Source: VXYL01 sp965199875 (GTDB lineage Bacteria > Pseudomonadota > Gammaproteobacteria > Pseudomonadales > Azotimanducaceae). Taken from it: a DNA stretch of 64,000 nucleotides. The DNA lies in the NCBI GenBank assembly GCA_965199875.1, contig OZ241346.1, forward strand, positions 3,410,001-3,474,000. The letters run 5' to 3'. The number at the start of each line of letters is the position of its first letter. Position 1 is the stretch's first letter. The translations under genes and the position numbers were made by a program. Below the pieces are notes generated by a model. That model had not been told where the DNA came from, did not search any database, and was given only the letters and a program-made list of their open reading frames with translations. Positions 8,854 to 16,415 of this stretch are shown here, piece by piece.

Positions 8854-9412
8854 CCGGCAACCGCCAATCGTTGTCGGGTGATGCGAGCGTATGCAGCACG
8901 CTTCCTTCCGTCAACGGCGAGGCGCGTAGCCTACCCGTCTCGAGGCAAACGGGCGAATACGACCAGCCGATTCTCGGCGCCTGGACGAGCCAGACGTCGC
9001 CTATCGCGGCCTTCCGCGGGCGTTTGTTCGGCGATCAGGGCTCGGACGCCCACGTTCGCTTCGCGCTTCTTAGGCCGGGGTGTGCGCCATTTGGTGGCAA
9101 TCCAGCCCCATGCAGCCAAGGGCGGTGCCTGGCCTTGCTGCCAGAAGTCGTCGTAGCTGTCGTTGAAGATCGCCGAGCGCCCCCAGCTAGGCTGCCCGCG
9201 CGTGACAATCGCGTTGCGTTCGCGTAGGCTTGCCCCGTTTTCTTCGTGGCGGGCGGCCTGCCCAGTGCCGTAGGCACTCATCATGTTCTATTTGATACTG
9301 TTAGATGCTTTATGAATCAAATATCGATCTTTTGAACCCCTAGATTCTGGCCAAAGCTGGTGTACGGTTGGTTCCCAAGGGCACATTCAGTGCCGACAAG
9401 GAGACAGCCATC
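8854..9412. other. Intergenic/promoter region between defence operon and Hcp cluster
   Basis: About 560 bp between divergent operons, holding only the doubtful minus-strand frame at 8931-9284. The segment 9285-9345 is clearly more AT-rich than its surroundings and contains TTGAT...ATCAA ends 29 bp apart (about 9290-9318). It is the likely place for the promoter of the plus-strand Hcp cluster, but no pair of -35/-10 boxes with good spacing stands out. Confidence 0.4.
8931..9284 (-). CDS. Hypothetical protein, doubtful
   Basis: A 117-codon open frame starting with two adjacent ATG codons upstream of the helicase gene and in the same direction. I do not recognise it. The middle (RSAIFNDSYDDFWQQ to WGWIATKW) is aromatic-rich and looks protein-like, while the C-terminal part is Arg-rich as in spurious GC-rich frames. 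There is no clear Shine-Dalgarno. It could be a small first gene of the defence operon, a remnant, or chance. Confidence 0.25.
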   Translation of the reverse strand: MMSAYGTGQAARHEENGASLRERNAIVTRGQPSWGRSAIFNDSYDDFWQQGQAPPLAAWGWIATKWRTPRPKKREANVGVRALIAEQTPAEGRDRRRLARPGAENRLVVFARLPRDG

Positions 9413-10027
9413 ATGGCAGACATCATTCTGATCCTCCCCGACGTGCCGGGCGAATCCACCAAGACTGGCTACGTGGACAAGATCCAGTGCGAGCTCTTGC
9501 GCGAAACGCTCGAAGTGCCGCGCGCCGGCACCAACCGCCGTGCGCGACATTCCGACATCGAGCTGACGCGCCCGCGCGATCGGGCAACGCCGCTGCTCGC
9601 CCACGCCTGCTCCTCGGGAAAGAACTACGCCACTGGCACGATCCACATCCTGGGCCAGGCAGGTACCCCTGTGGTCACCTATGAACTGACGAGCGTGATC
9701 GTGTCGAAGATCGAGTACGAGACGTTGGACGGCAACGGCACGGCGTACCTGCCGCACAGCCCAGCGGGCACGGAGGCGGTGTACAACGCCGTTTCGCCGA
9801 ATCCCGTCGCCGGCGCCGGCGCCTTGGCTGCGCAAGTGCTCGAGGGGGGGCAGCTCATACCGAGGCCTTACCTCACACGTGGTTTCTCGGCGCCCAGCAC
9901 CAAGGAAATCGAGCGAATCTGGCTGAACGCCGTGACCGTCGAGTGGAAGCACATCGGCACCGGCGGCGTCACGTCGCGAGGCTGGAACATCTTCGCTGGC
10001 GCTCGCCACCCTGCAACTTCGGCCTAA
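9413..10027 (+). CDS. hcp: Hcp-family tube protein
   Basis: The 204-residue product starts MADIILILPDVPGESTKTGY, which matches the Hcp N-terminus (lysine-poor first strand, then the conserved D-x-PGES turn). The end (VTVEWKHIGTGGVTSRGWN) matches the last Hcp strand, in which W-x-x-W-like pairs and a C-terminal GW are common. Hcp forms hexameric rings that stack into the inner tube of type VI secretion systems and can carry effectors. The ATG has an AAGGAG site 9 nt upstream. It is first of six co-directional genes, 15 bp before a second Hcp-like gene. It is longer than the usual 160-170 residues, with an insert of about 35 residues before the last strand. Confidence 0.8.
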   Translation: MADIILILPDVPGESTKTGYVDKIQCELLRETLEVPRAGTNRRARHSDIELTRPRDRATPLLAHACSSGKNYATGTIHILGQAGTPVVTYELTSVIVSKIEYETLDGNGTAYLPHSPAGTEAVYNAVSPNPVAGAGALAAQVLEGGQLIPRPYLTRGFSAPSTKEIERIWLNAVTVEWKHIGTGGVTSRGWNIFAGARHPATSA

Positions 10028-10042
10028 CGGAGGTACAACACC

Positions 10043-10531
10043 ATGTCCAACATCATCGTTGGCTTCTCCAACATCGACGGAGACACGACCTACACCATCG
10101 ACAGCGTGCAGTACAAGGACTACGTCGCCTGCAAGTCGATCACGCACGCGATCGATCTGACCTTCACCGTGGCAAACAGCGCGCGCACCACCTCGGCGTC
10201 CACGCACGGGCCGATCGGCCTCATGCATGACTTCGACAAGGCCTCGCCGTTGCTCCGCGACGCGGCGGCCGCCGGGGAGACCGTCGGCGCGGTGGACATT
10301 CACCGCCTCAAGATTGAGGGCGAGACGGTGTCCATCGACGAAACGATCAACCTCACCGGCGTCTACATCGTGCGCATCGACGTCGACTCCTATGTCGCCG
10401 CCAATGGTCTGCCAACCGACAACATGCTCGAGACGTTCTGGCTCGAGTACTCCGCGATCACTTGGGACTACAAGTACAAAGGTACTGCGGTATCCAGGTC
10501 GTGGAACCTGTCGACGCTGTCAGGGACCTAG
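10043..10531 (+). CDS. Second Hcp-like protein
   Basis: 162 residues, the normal Hcp length. It has IVGFSNIDGDTTY at the start, an HGPIGLMHDFDKASPLL segment matching the Hcp loop that precedes the helix, and FWLEYSAITWDYKYKG near the end, the hallmark strand (I-x-W-x-Y) of Hcp. Identity with the upstream Hcp is low to the eye, so the two may form different rings or a mixed tube. The ATG follows an ACGGAGG site. A 10-bp hairpin lies just after the stop. Confidence 0.7.
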   Translation: MSNIIVGFSNIDGDTTYTIDSVQYKDYVACKSITHAIDLTFTVANSARTTSASTHGPIGLMHDFDKASPLLRDAAAAGETVGAVDIHRLKIEGETVSIDETINLTGVYIVRIDVDSYVAANGLPTDNMLETFWLEYSAITWDYKYKGTAVSRSWNLSTLSGT

Positions 10532-10538
10532 GGTTGCG

Positions 10539-10576
10539 CTGGCCTTGGTTTGACGGAGACGCCAAGCCAAGGCCAG
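10539..10576 (+). terminator. Hairpin after the two hcp-like genes (possible attenuator)
   Basis: A perfect 10-bp inverted repeat, CTGGCCTTGG and CCAAGGCCAG, with an 18-nt loop, starts 8 bp after the stop of the second Hcp gene. There is no T-run, so it is not a canonical intrinsic terminator. It could protect the hcp mRNA 3' end or reduce read-through, giving more tube protein than spike protein. Confidence 0.4.
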
Positions 10577-10625
10577 CCGCCTTCCTCGCGCAACTGAACA
10601 CAACCCGACCCCAACCCTAGCCTGG

Positions 10626-13187
10626 TTGCCGAAGGGACGTGCGAATTCGACCCTCCCCAACGCGACGGAATCCAAGCCTGTGTCCGACGGTCGCTTCCAT
10701 ATCTACCCTCAGGCGCTCGTATTCGGCGCAAGGCCTTTGTCCGTACCTGGCCGTGGCAACGTGCTGTGCGCCTCTGCAGTACTCCCGTTTCGACTCTCCG
10801 ACGGCGCCCCTCAAGCGATGGCCGACTGGTACCAGACCATCGCCAAAGTCGCCGGCCCACTGACGATTCCCGACACCATGGCGCCGGTTCCGGGCGCCGA
10901 AGTGCTGGTGCTCGGCCCGCTCGACGCCGTGGTCGACCACCGCCGCGAGGCCTCTTTGAGCTGCGGCCCGCTGGAACGCCGCTTTCTGCTCTATCCCGAC
11001 CCCGACGCGGAAGAACCCGATGCCCCCTTCCAAGCCGGTGCGCCGGCGGCGGTGTGGCACGTAGAAGACAACCCCGAAGGGCGCGGCGGCCCCGAGGACG
11101 ACCGAGCGCCGCTCATCGTTGCCGCGGAGGATCGAGAGACGCCCATCTGGCTGGGACCCACCGCCCTCGATCATCCCGTTCGGATGCGCCGCGCCGGCAA
11201 GCCCGACGAGCAGTCCGGCACCGGCTGGCCGAAGGACGCCGATCCGGCCGTCCTCTACGAATCCCATCCTGGCTTCTGGATGGAACAGCTGCACCCCGGT
11301 GCGCCGCTGGCCTACCAGGGCCTGGCCGGCGCGGATATGAACACCAATCTGCCGCCGTACCGCGTCACCATCACCTACGGCTTTTCCGACGGCACCGACG
11401 CGAACACCTACTGGGACGCCGCGCCGACGCGCATCCACTGCGTCACGCTGATCCCTTGCGCCGACATGGGCGCCGTCATCTATCGCGGCAGCATCCCGGT
11501 CGGCGACGACCCTCTGGGCGAAGACGTGCATGCGTTGATCGCCGCGTTGGAGGACGCCGACGCCGAAACCAAGGAGACGGAGCACTGGGTGGAACTTGCC
11601 GTCGAGCGCTGGGACGACCCGATCAAGGCCATGGACGACCGCCCGCTGCTGCCGAAGGCGATGGCCGCGACGGTGAGCCTGCCCTTCGCCGTGCCCGAGG
11701 ACGACCCGGTCGCGCAGCGCCACGCCGCGGCAAAGGCCTGGCTGGAAGAGGAGACCGGCGCGCCGGCGGAGAATCCGTTCGGCTCGCCGGACGACTTCGC
11801 CAAGATGTCCGACGACATGGAAGACGCCGCGGCCGGCGGCGACGACAAGCCCCCGGACATCGACACCGTCGGCGACATCGCCGCGGCGGCGCTGGCGGCC
11901 AGCAAGCGGCGCCACGAAGAGGCCGGATTCGAGGCCCCCGAAACCGATGCCGAGGCGGCGCGCGAGCCGGAACAGCGCGGCGCCAAGCTAGGCGCAGAGA
12001 TGAGCAAGCGGCTGGCCGCGCCCTACGCCGCGCCTACCGAAACGAACCTCGCCGAGCACATGCGCAACATCCCAAACGGCACGATGGACGCGGACGAAAC
12101 GTTGGAGAAGATCGCCGGCGCCCGGGCGATCAATCCGCATCCGCCGCTGCCGTGGCCAGCGCTCGACGAAACGGAAGGCGAGCGGTTTGGCGAACGAGTC
12201 GTCAAGCAGCTCAAGGAGAAGGACTTCGCGCGCCATCTCGACATCTCCAGCGCCCGGGTCGTCGACGACGAACAGCGACGGGTGCAGATCATCGGCCGTC
12301 GCCTTGACGGCGTGCTGGCGGAGGAGACCGTCTGGCGCGGCGTCGACTTCATCGATTGCGAACTCGCCGGCGGTTCGTTTGCCGCCGCGACGTTCGACGA
12401 CTGCACGTTCGAGCGCTGCACCATGAACGAGGTCAACCTGTCCCGGGCGACGCTGTCGAACTGCCAGCTCAAGGACTGCGAACTGCGCAACCTGAACGCC
12501 GTCGACCCGGTCTGGATGGACACCCGCTTCGATCGCTGCATCCTGGAGAAGGTCACGCTGACCGACGCCGCAGCGCGCGACCTGGTATTCACGGAAGGCA
12601 GCTGGAGCGAAGTGGACTGGAGCGAGGGGCTGCTGGTGCGGGTGGCGCTGCGACGAACCCAGATGGAGCAGGTTACCTACATCAGCACCCATGCTCCGTA
12701 CAGCCGCTTCGAGGGCCTGTCGATGTTCAAGGTCTGGGCGATGACGAAGGGCTTCCCCGGCAGCGTCTTCGAGGAGGTGCAGGCGAAAACCTGCGGCTTC
12801 CTCGGCACCTGCCACTTCGACGAGAGCCGGTTCGAGCGCGTCCACTTCGTGGATGTCGGCTTCACCAAGGCCGTGTTCAAGGACGTACACGTTGCGCGCG
12901 GCTGCCAGTTCAACAACTGCGACTTCAGCAGCGCCATGTTCATGAGCGCGGAACTCGCCGGAGTGCGCTTCGTGCAGTGCAACATGGTCACGAGCATCTG
13001 GCTGAACGCCAATCGGGCCGCCGAGGCATGGTTCTTCGGAGCATTGCTGCGCGGCGTCGACTTCGACGACACCGACTTGACCCGCGCCGTGTTCACGGAC
13101 GCGGACCTCGAAGGCACGAAATTTCTGCCGGACAAGACCATCGGCGCGGATTTCCGTGGTACGGTGCGTGGTATCGGCCAGAGCTGA
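10626..13187 (+). CDS. DUF2169 protein with C-terminal pentapeptide repeats (effector adaptor/chaperone-like)
   Basis: 853 residues from a TTG start (GTG at 10680 is also possible). The N-terminal 300 residues resemble DUF2169, a family found in type VI secretion effector loci and described as an adaptor that loads cargo onto PAAR proteins. Residues about 350-470 are acidic and low in order. Residues about 560-850 are pentapeptide repeats (for example FIDCELAGGSFAAATFDDC and NLSRATLSNCQLKDC), a right-handed beta-helix. Its position between Hcp genes and a PAAR-like gene supports the cargo-loading role. It is the largest gene of the cluster. Confidence 0.7.
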   Translation: MPKGRANSTLPNATESKPVSDGRFHIYPQALVFGARPLSVPGRGNVLCASAVLPFRLSDGAPQAMADWYQTIAKVAGPLTIPDTMAPVPGAEVLVLGPLDAVVDHRREASLSCGPLERRFLLYPDPDAEEPDAPFQAGAPAAVWHVEDNPEGRGGPEDDRAPLIVAAEDRETPIWLGPTALDHPVRMRRAGKPDEQSGTGWPKDADPAVLYESHPGFWMEQLHPGAPLAYQGLAGADMNTNLPPYRVTITYGFSDGTDANTYWDAAPTRIHCVTLIPCADMGAVIYRGSIPVGDDPLGEDVHALIAALEDADAETKETEHWVELAVERWDDPIKAMDDRPLLPKAMAATVSLPFAVPEDDPVAQRHAAAKAWLEEETGAPAENPFGSPDDFAKMSDDMEDAAAGGDDKPPDIDTVGDIAAAALAASKRRHEEAGFEAPETDAEAAREPEQRGAKLGAEMSKRLAAPYAAPTETNLAEHMRNIPNGTMDADETLEKIAGARAINPHPPLPWPALDETEGERFGERVVKQLKEKDFARHLDISSARVVDDEQRRVQIIGRRLDGVLAEETVWRGVDFIDCELAGGSFAAATFDDCTFERCTMNEVNLSRATLSNCQLKDCELRNLNAVDPVWMDTRFDRCILEKVTLTDAAARDLVFTEGSWSEVDWSEGLLVRVALRRTQMEQVTYISTHAPYSRFEGLSMFKVWAMTKGFPGSVFEEVQAKTCGFLGTCHFDESRFERVHFVDVGFTKAVFKDVHVARGCQFNNCDFSSAMFMSAELAGVRFVQCNMVTSIWLNANRAAEAWFFGALLRGVDFDDTDLTRAVFTDADLEGTKFLPDKTIGADFRGTVRGIGQS

Positions 13188-13231
13188 GAAACGGACGAAA
13201 CGCAGGACAACCCAGTCGAGAGGACGTACAA

Positions 13232-13855
13232 GTGGCAAGCTCAGGAAATTCGGGTGGCGGCAGCAGCCTTTCGCGCCTGTTCCGCAACGAGGGTCTGGTC
13301 TCCAACGCCGACTTGCGCGTCGACGTCGCCCGCTACGTCTCGCGGCTGGTCGTCGACGACGCCGTGGTGGACCTGGACGAAGCCAGCCTGCACTCGCGCG
13401 GCAGTCTGCGCATCGCCCGCTTGAGCCGAGCGCGCGAGGTTGCCGGGAACTACGTCAGCCGGTTGGCCGCCGAACACACGAACATGGTCGGCCAGCACGT
13501 GGAGGAGCGCGTTCACGGCGGCGTCGACTACCGCATGCAGCGAGACGCCGACGTCATCATGGGCGGGGCGTACGTCAACACGATCGCCGGCCCCTGGGCG
13601 CGCCTGTGCGGCTGGGCGGACTACATGATCTGGGGTGGCTGGCTGGAGGTGGACACCATTCGCATCGAGCTGGCCAACGCGATGATTCGCGCCTACATGT
13701 TCTATTGCCACGCCGTGGCTGTTCGCGTCGCCGCCGCCTCCAACTACGTGGACGACTTCCTGATGCGCAACGAGAACTTCGCCATGTTCATGGATAGCAA
13801 CACGTCCGTCATCCATCTTTGCAGCCCTGGCGGAGGCCAGGAGCTGTCGACATGA
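13232..13855 (+). CDS. Small spike-like protein sharing a domain with the next gene product
   Basis: 207 residues from a GTG with an AGAGGA site. I know no named family. The middle has short periodic strands with Gly turns (VAGNYVSR, HTNMVGQHVEERVHGG, RDADVIMGG), like the triple-stranded beta-helix of gp5/VgrG spikes. The segment from DVIMGGAYVNTIAGP through a GG 13 residues later to RI and an Ala-rich helix aligns without gaps to residues near 500-570 of the protein encoded at 13886. A structural role at the spike is inferred from this and from the neighbours. No signal peptide or catalytic motif is seen. Confidence 0.5.
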   Translation: MASSGNSGGGSSLSRLFRNEGLVSNADLRVDVARYVSRLVVDDAVVDLDEASLHSRGSLRIARLSRAREVAGNYVSRLAAEHTNMVGQHVEERVHGGVDYRMQRDADVIMGGAYVNTIAGPWARLCGWADYMIWGGWLEVDTIRIELANAMIRAYMFYCHAVAVRVAAASNYVDDFLMRNENFAMFMDSNTSVIHLCSPGGGQELST

Positions 13856-13885
13856 TCCGGCAGCACAAGCGGAGGTAGGCAGACG

Positions 13886-15817
13886 ATGAGCACTAGCGGC
13901 AGCAGCGGCGGCATTGTCGGGCGCATGCTCGCAGTCCTGGGCAGTTCCGGAGCTTCCGGCAGGACCACCGAGGAGACGGCCGAGGAACTGCTGGCCATCC
14001 TCGAAGAGGAGTCCGACGACGACATGACGCCGGAAGAACTCCTGCTCGCGGCGTTTCGCAGCGGCAGCGCGGGAGCATCCGGCAGTTCCGGCCAGGATCT
14101 GGCGGCGCAATTCGTGGACTTGCTGGATGGCGACGGCACTTGGGGCGTTTCAGGCGGTACCTGGGGCGTTAACGGGCCCTGGGGCGTTTCAGGAGCTGCG
14201 CAGGGTCACCGGAACAGGTTCTACGGCTCTCTGCTGAACAACATGCGCGGCGTCTCCGGCGACCGCTATTCACGCTCTGAACTGCCAAACATCCTGCTCC
14301 TGGGGCTCGCCGACCGCGAACTCTATTCCGCTTGGGGCGCGTCCGGCCAGCTCAGCGTCGTGCCGCTGGATATCTATTCCAACCCGGGCCACTATCTCAG
14401 CCCGAACCGGCGATACCTCCTTCGGATTGCGGGAACGTCCGGGTCGTCCGGTCTGATCGTGGCCCGTCACGACTCCGAAGAGTACTTTCGAGCGACGGTT
14501 CTTCCGCACCTCAACCGGGCTCGCGCCGCTGGGCTGCACGGCCTCAGCGGCGACAACGAGTTGCTGCAGCTCTTTATGGATGCCCTGAGCGAGGATGCCG
14601 ACGACGGCTCCGCAACCCAGAGGCTGGCGCGGATGCTGCTCGAGGCCCTCGCCGAGGAGAGTGCCGGCGCTACCGGCACGTCCGGTGCCTCCGGTGCCTC
14701 CGGTGCCAGCGGCCGAGGGAGGCCGACCAAGCTCAACGCACTCATCGCGATGGCCGACGCGCGGTTCGACATGCCGGACTCCCATCGCCGGGAGGACCGC
14801 GACGAACTCAACGAGGTGCAGGAACAGGGTTGGGGCGCGGTCCGTCAACGGCTCGACGCCACGGAACCGCCGTGGGCCGAGGGGCATCGGCTGGACATCA
14901 ACGGCCGTGGCGGCCTGTACTATCTGGAGCGGGACCGGGTGACCGTCGCCGCAGAGGTGTACGACAGCCGAGTGTTCGGCAATCTGGACGTCGACATCGC
15001 CAACGACTACGAAATGATGGTCGACGGGGACGTCACCATCGGCGTGCAGGCGCCGACCGGCAGTTCCGGGTCCGCCGGCAGTTCGGGCGCGTCCGGCAGT
15101 TCGGGCAGTTCGGGGTCGTCGGCAAGCGCGGGCGCCTCCGGCAGTTCCGGGTCTTCCAGCAGCTCGAGCGCCTCGTCGGCCGGTTCAAGCACGCAGACGC
15201 CACGCGCAACGTCCACTCCCGCGGCGCCCGTGGGGGTGGAACGGCTCACCGTCGGTGGCACGGCGCGCTTCGAGTTCCACGAGCGCAAGACCATGCTCAC
15301 CGGCACCGTCAACCGCCTCTGGGAAGGCCCGATCGTGCGCATGATCGGCATGGACGGAATCATCTGCGGCGGCGTCTTCGGGCGCATTCACGCCGGCCCT
15401 TCGTTCACCATGGCGCATCTTGCCTCCTCGGACGTCTACGGCGGCGCGGCCCATGTGGCGGCGGCAAGAATCCACGCCTCCACCCTGGGCTATCGCTCCG
15501 CGGACGCGACGGCCTGGGCCATGTTGGCCTACATTCGCGCGACCCGCGTGACGCTCGAACCGCTGCTTGGCACGCCGAGCCAGACCCTGCCTTTCAGAGA
15601 CGCGAAGCTGGCCGCGAAGCTCGGCAAGCTGGCCTTGGCGGCGTGCCCGTTCCTCGACATCCTCATGGGCTTGGCGCTGTTGTTTCCAATGCTCCTCATC
15701 GCGCTCATCAGGAAGGTGATCCGGGCGAGGGCCACGCCGCCGGCAGGTCCGCCGAGACTCCGCAACCGCAGCGCCGGCTTCACCAAGGAGGTGGCGGCGT
15801 CGATGCTGCACGTCTGA
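13886..15817 (+). CDS. Large Gly/Ser-linker protein with spike-like region and C-terminal hydrophobic segment
   Basis: 643 residues, start ATG with GGAGG. Order of parts: a Glu/Asp-rich helical N-terminus (about 20-70); W-G-V-S/N-G repeats (about 85-105); a globular part (about 110-240); GASGASGASG linker (about 262-275); a part with SHRREDRDELNEV and LYYLERDRVTVAAEVY (to about 380); strands NLDVDI, YEMMVDGDVTIGVQ like gp5 beta-helix; a long GSSG/SSS linker (about 390-440); the domain shared with the preceding gene (about 455-570); and one hydrophobic segment near 590-620. I do not recognise the family. It may be a multi-domain spike or effector of the Hcp/PAAR module. Confidence 0.55.
   Translation: MSTSGSSGGIVGRMLAVLGSSGASGRTTEETAEELLAILEEESDDDMTPEELLLAAFRSGSAGASGSSGQDLAAQFVDLLDGDGTWGVSGGTWGVNGPWGVSGAAQGHRNRFYGSLLNNMRGVSGDRYSRSELPNILLLGLADRELYSAWGASGQLSVVPLDIYSNPGHYLSPNRRYLLRIAGTSGSSGLIVARHDSEEYFRATVLPHLNRARAAGLHGLSGDNELLQLFMDALSEDADDGSATQRLARMLLEALAEESAGATGTSGASGASGASGRGRPTKLNALIAMADARFDMPDSHRREDRDELNEVQEQGWGAVRQRLDATEPPWAEGHRLDINGRGGLYYLERDRVTVAAEVYDSRVFGNLDVDIANDYEMMVDGDVTIGVQAPTGSSGSAGSSGASGSSGSSGSSASAGASGSSGSSSSSSASSAGSSTQTPRATSTPAAPVGVERLTVGGTARFEFHERKTMLTGTVNRLWEGPIVRMIGMDGIICGGVFGRIHAGPSFTMAHLASSDVYGGAAHVAAARIHASTLGYRSADATAWAMLAYIRATRVTLEPLLGTPSQTLPFRDAKLAAKLGKLALAACPFLDILMGLALLFPMLLIALIRKVIRARATPPAGPPRLRNRSAGFTKEVAASMLHV
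15053..15190 (+). repeat. Low-complexity Gly/Ser-coding repeat
   Basis: Tandem degenerate units of GGCAGTTCC / GGCAGTTCG / GGGTCGTCG type encode the long GSSG linker of the spike-like protein. Related 9-bp units occur at about 14676-14712, and three copies of a TGGGGCGTT unit occur at about 14143-14190. Such repeats can change in number by slippage without breaking the frame. Confidence 0.7.
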
Positions 15818-15868
15818 TGCTTGCCGCGGACGCGACCGTTCACTAGGACACCTCAAGGAGAAAAGATC

Positions 15869-16258
15869 ATGCTGTGCCAGACCATGGGAACGGGAATGTC
15901 GACGGGCGTGCCGGACGTCTGCCTGAGCCCGCCGCTCGCCATTCCGATCCCGCTTCCCAACATCGCCAACAACGGCGTTCTCGTTCCCAGCTACTTCACC
16001 ATCATGATCAACTGCATGCCGGAACTCAGCATCACCGCGATGCATCCGATCTCCAACGGCGACGAAGCTGGCTGCATGCCTGGCGGCGTCGCCAGCGGCA
16101 TGATCATCGGCCCGGTGCGGCCGTTGATGGGTTCCAACAAGGTGTTCGTGGGCGGCACTCCTTCCTGGCGCGTCACCGCTCCCACGTTGCACAACATGAG
16201 CAACTGTCCGGGCGTTACGGCCGCGCCCAGCCAAACCGCCAAAATCGTGTTGTCGTAG
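15869..16258 (+). CDS. PAAR-like (DUF4150) spike-tip protein
   Basis: 129 residues, start ATG with AAGGAG 8 nt upstream. Features match the DUF4150/PAAR-like group: Gly/Pro-rich, a CLSPPLAIPIPLPNIANN segment typical of the family, then GGVASGMIIGPVRPLMGSNKVFVGG and a late TAPTLHN. PAAR proteins form the sharp tip on VgrG spikes and recruit effectors. It is the last gene of the Hcp cluster and completes a set of tube, adaptor, spike-like and tip functions. Cys residues at 3, 18, 49, 68 and 107 could bind metal or form disulfides. Confidence 0.75.
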   Translation: MLCQTMGTGMSTGVPDVCLSPPLAIPIPLPNIANNGVLVPSYFTIMINCMPELSITAMHPISNGDEAGCMPGGVASGMIIGPVRPLMGSNKVFVGGTPSWRVTAPTLHNMSNCPGVTAAPSQTAKIVLS

Positions 16259-16415
16259 TCGAGCGCACCGACCACATGGCTACCAGCCTGTTGCTGCTCG
16301 CCATGTAAACGGTCTGCGCCTTGACCGCCGGCGGCGTTGCCCGGCTTGCCGCCTGGTTGGACACCCGCCGGGGCAGCCGCTAAGCTTGCGCACCCTATCC
16401 CCCGGACTCTCCCCG

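Noticed and set aside
10617..11915. Long minus-strand frames opposite the DUF2169 gene and many other genes
   Set aside because: High GC makes long antisense frames common here; they have no motifs, and the opposite strand encodes recognised families.
9413..16258. Complete type VI secretion system
   Set aside because: No sheath, baseplate, membrane-complex or ClpV gene is present in the window; only tube, adaptor, spike-like and tip candidates.
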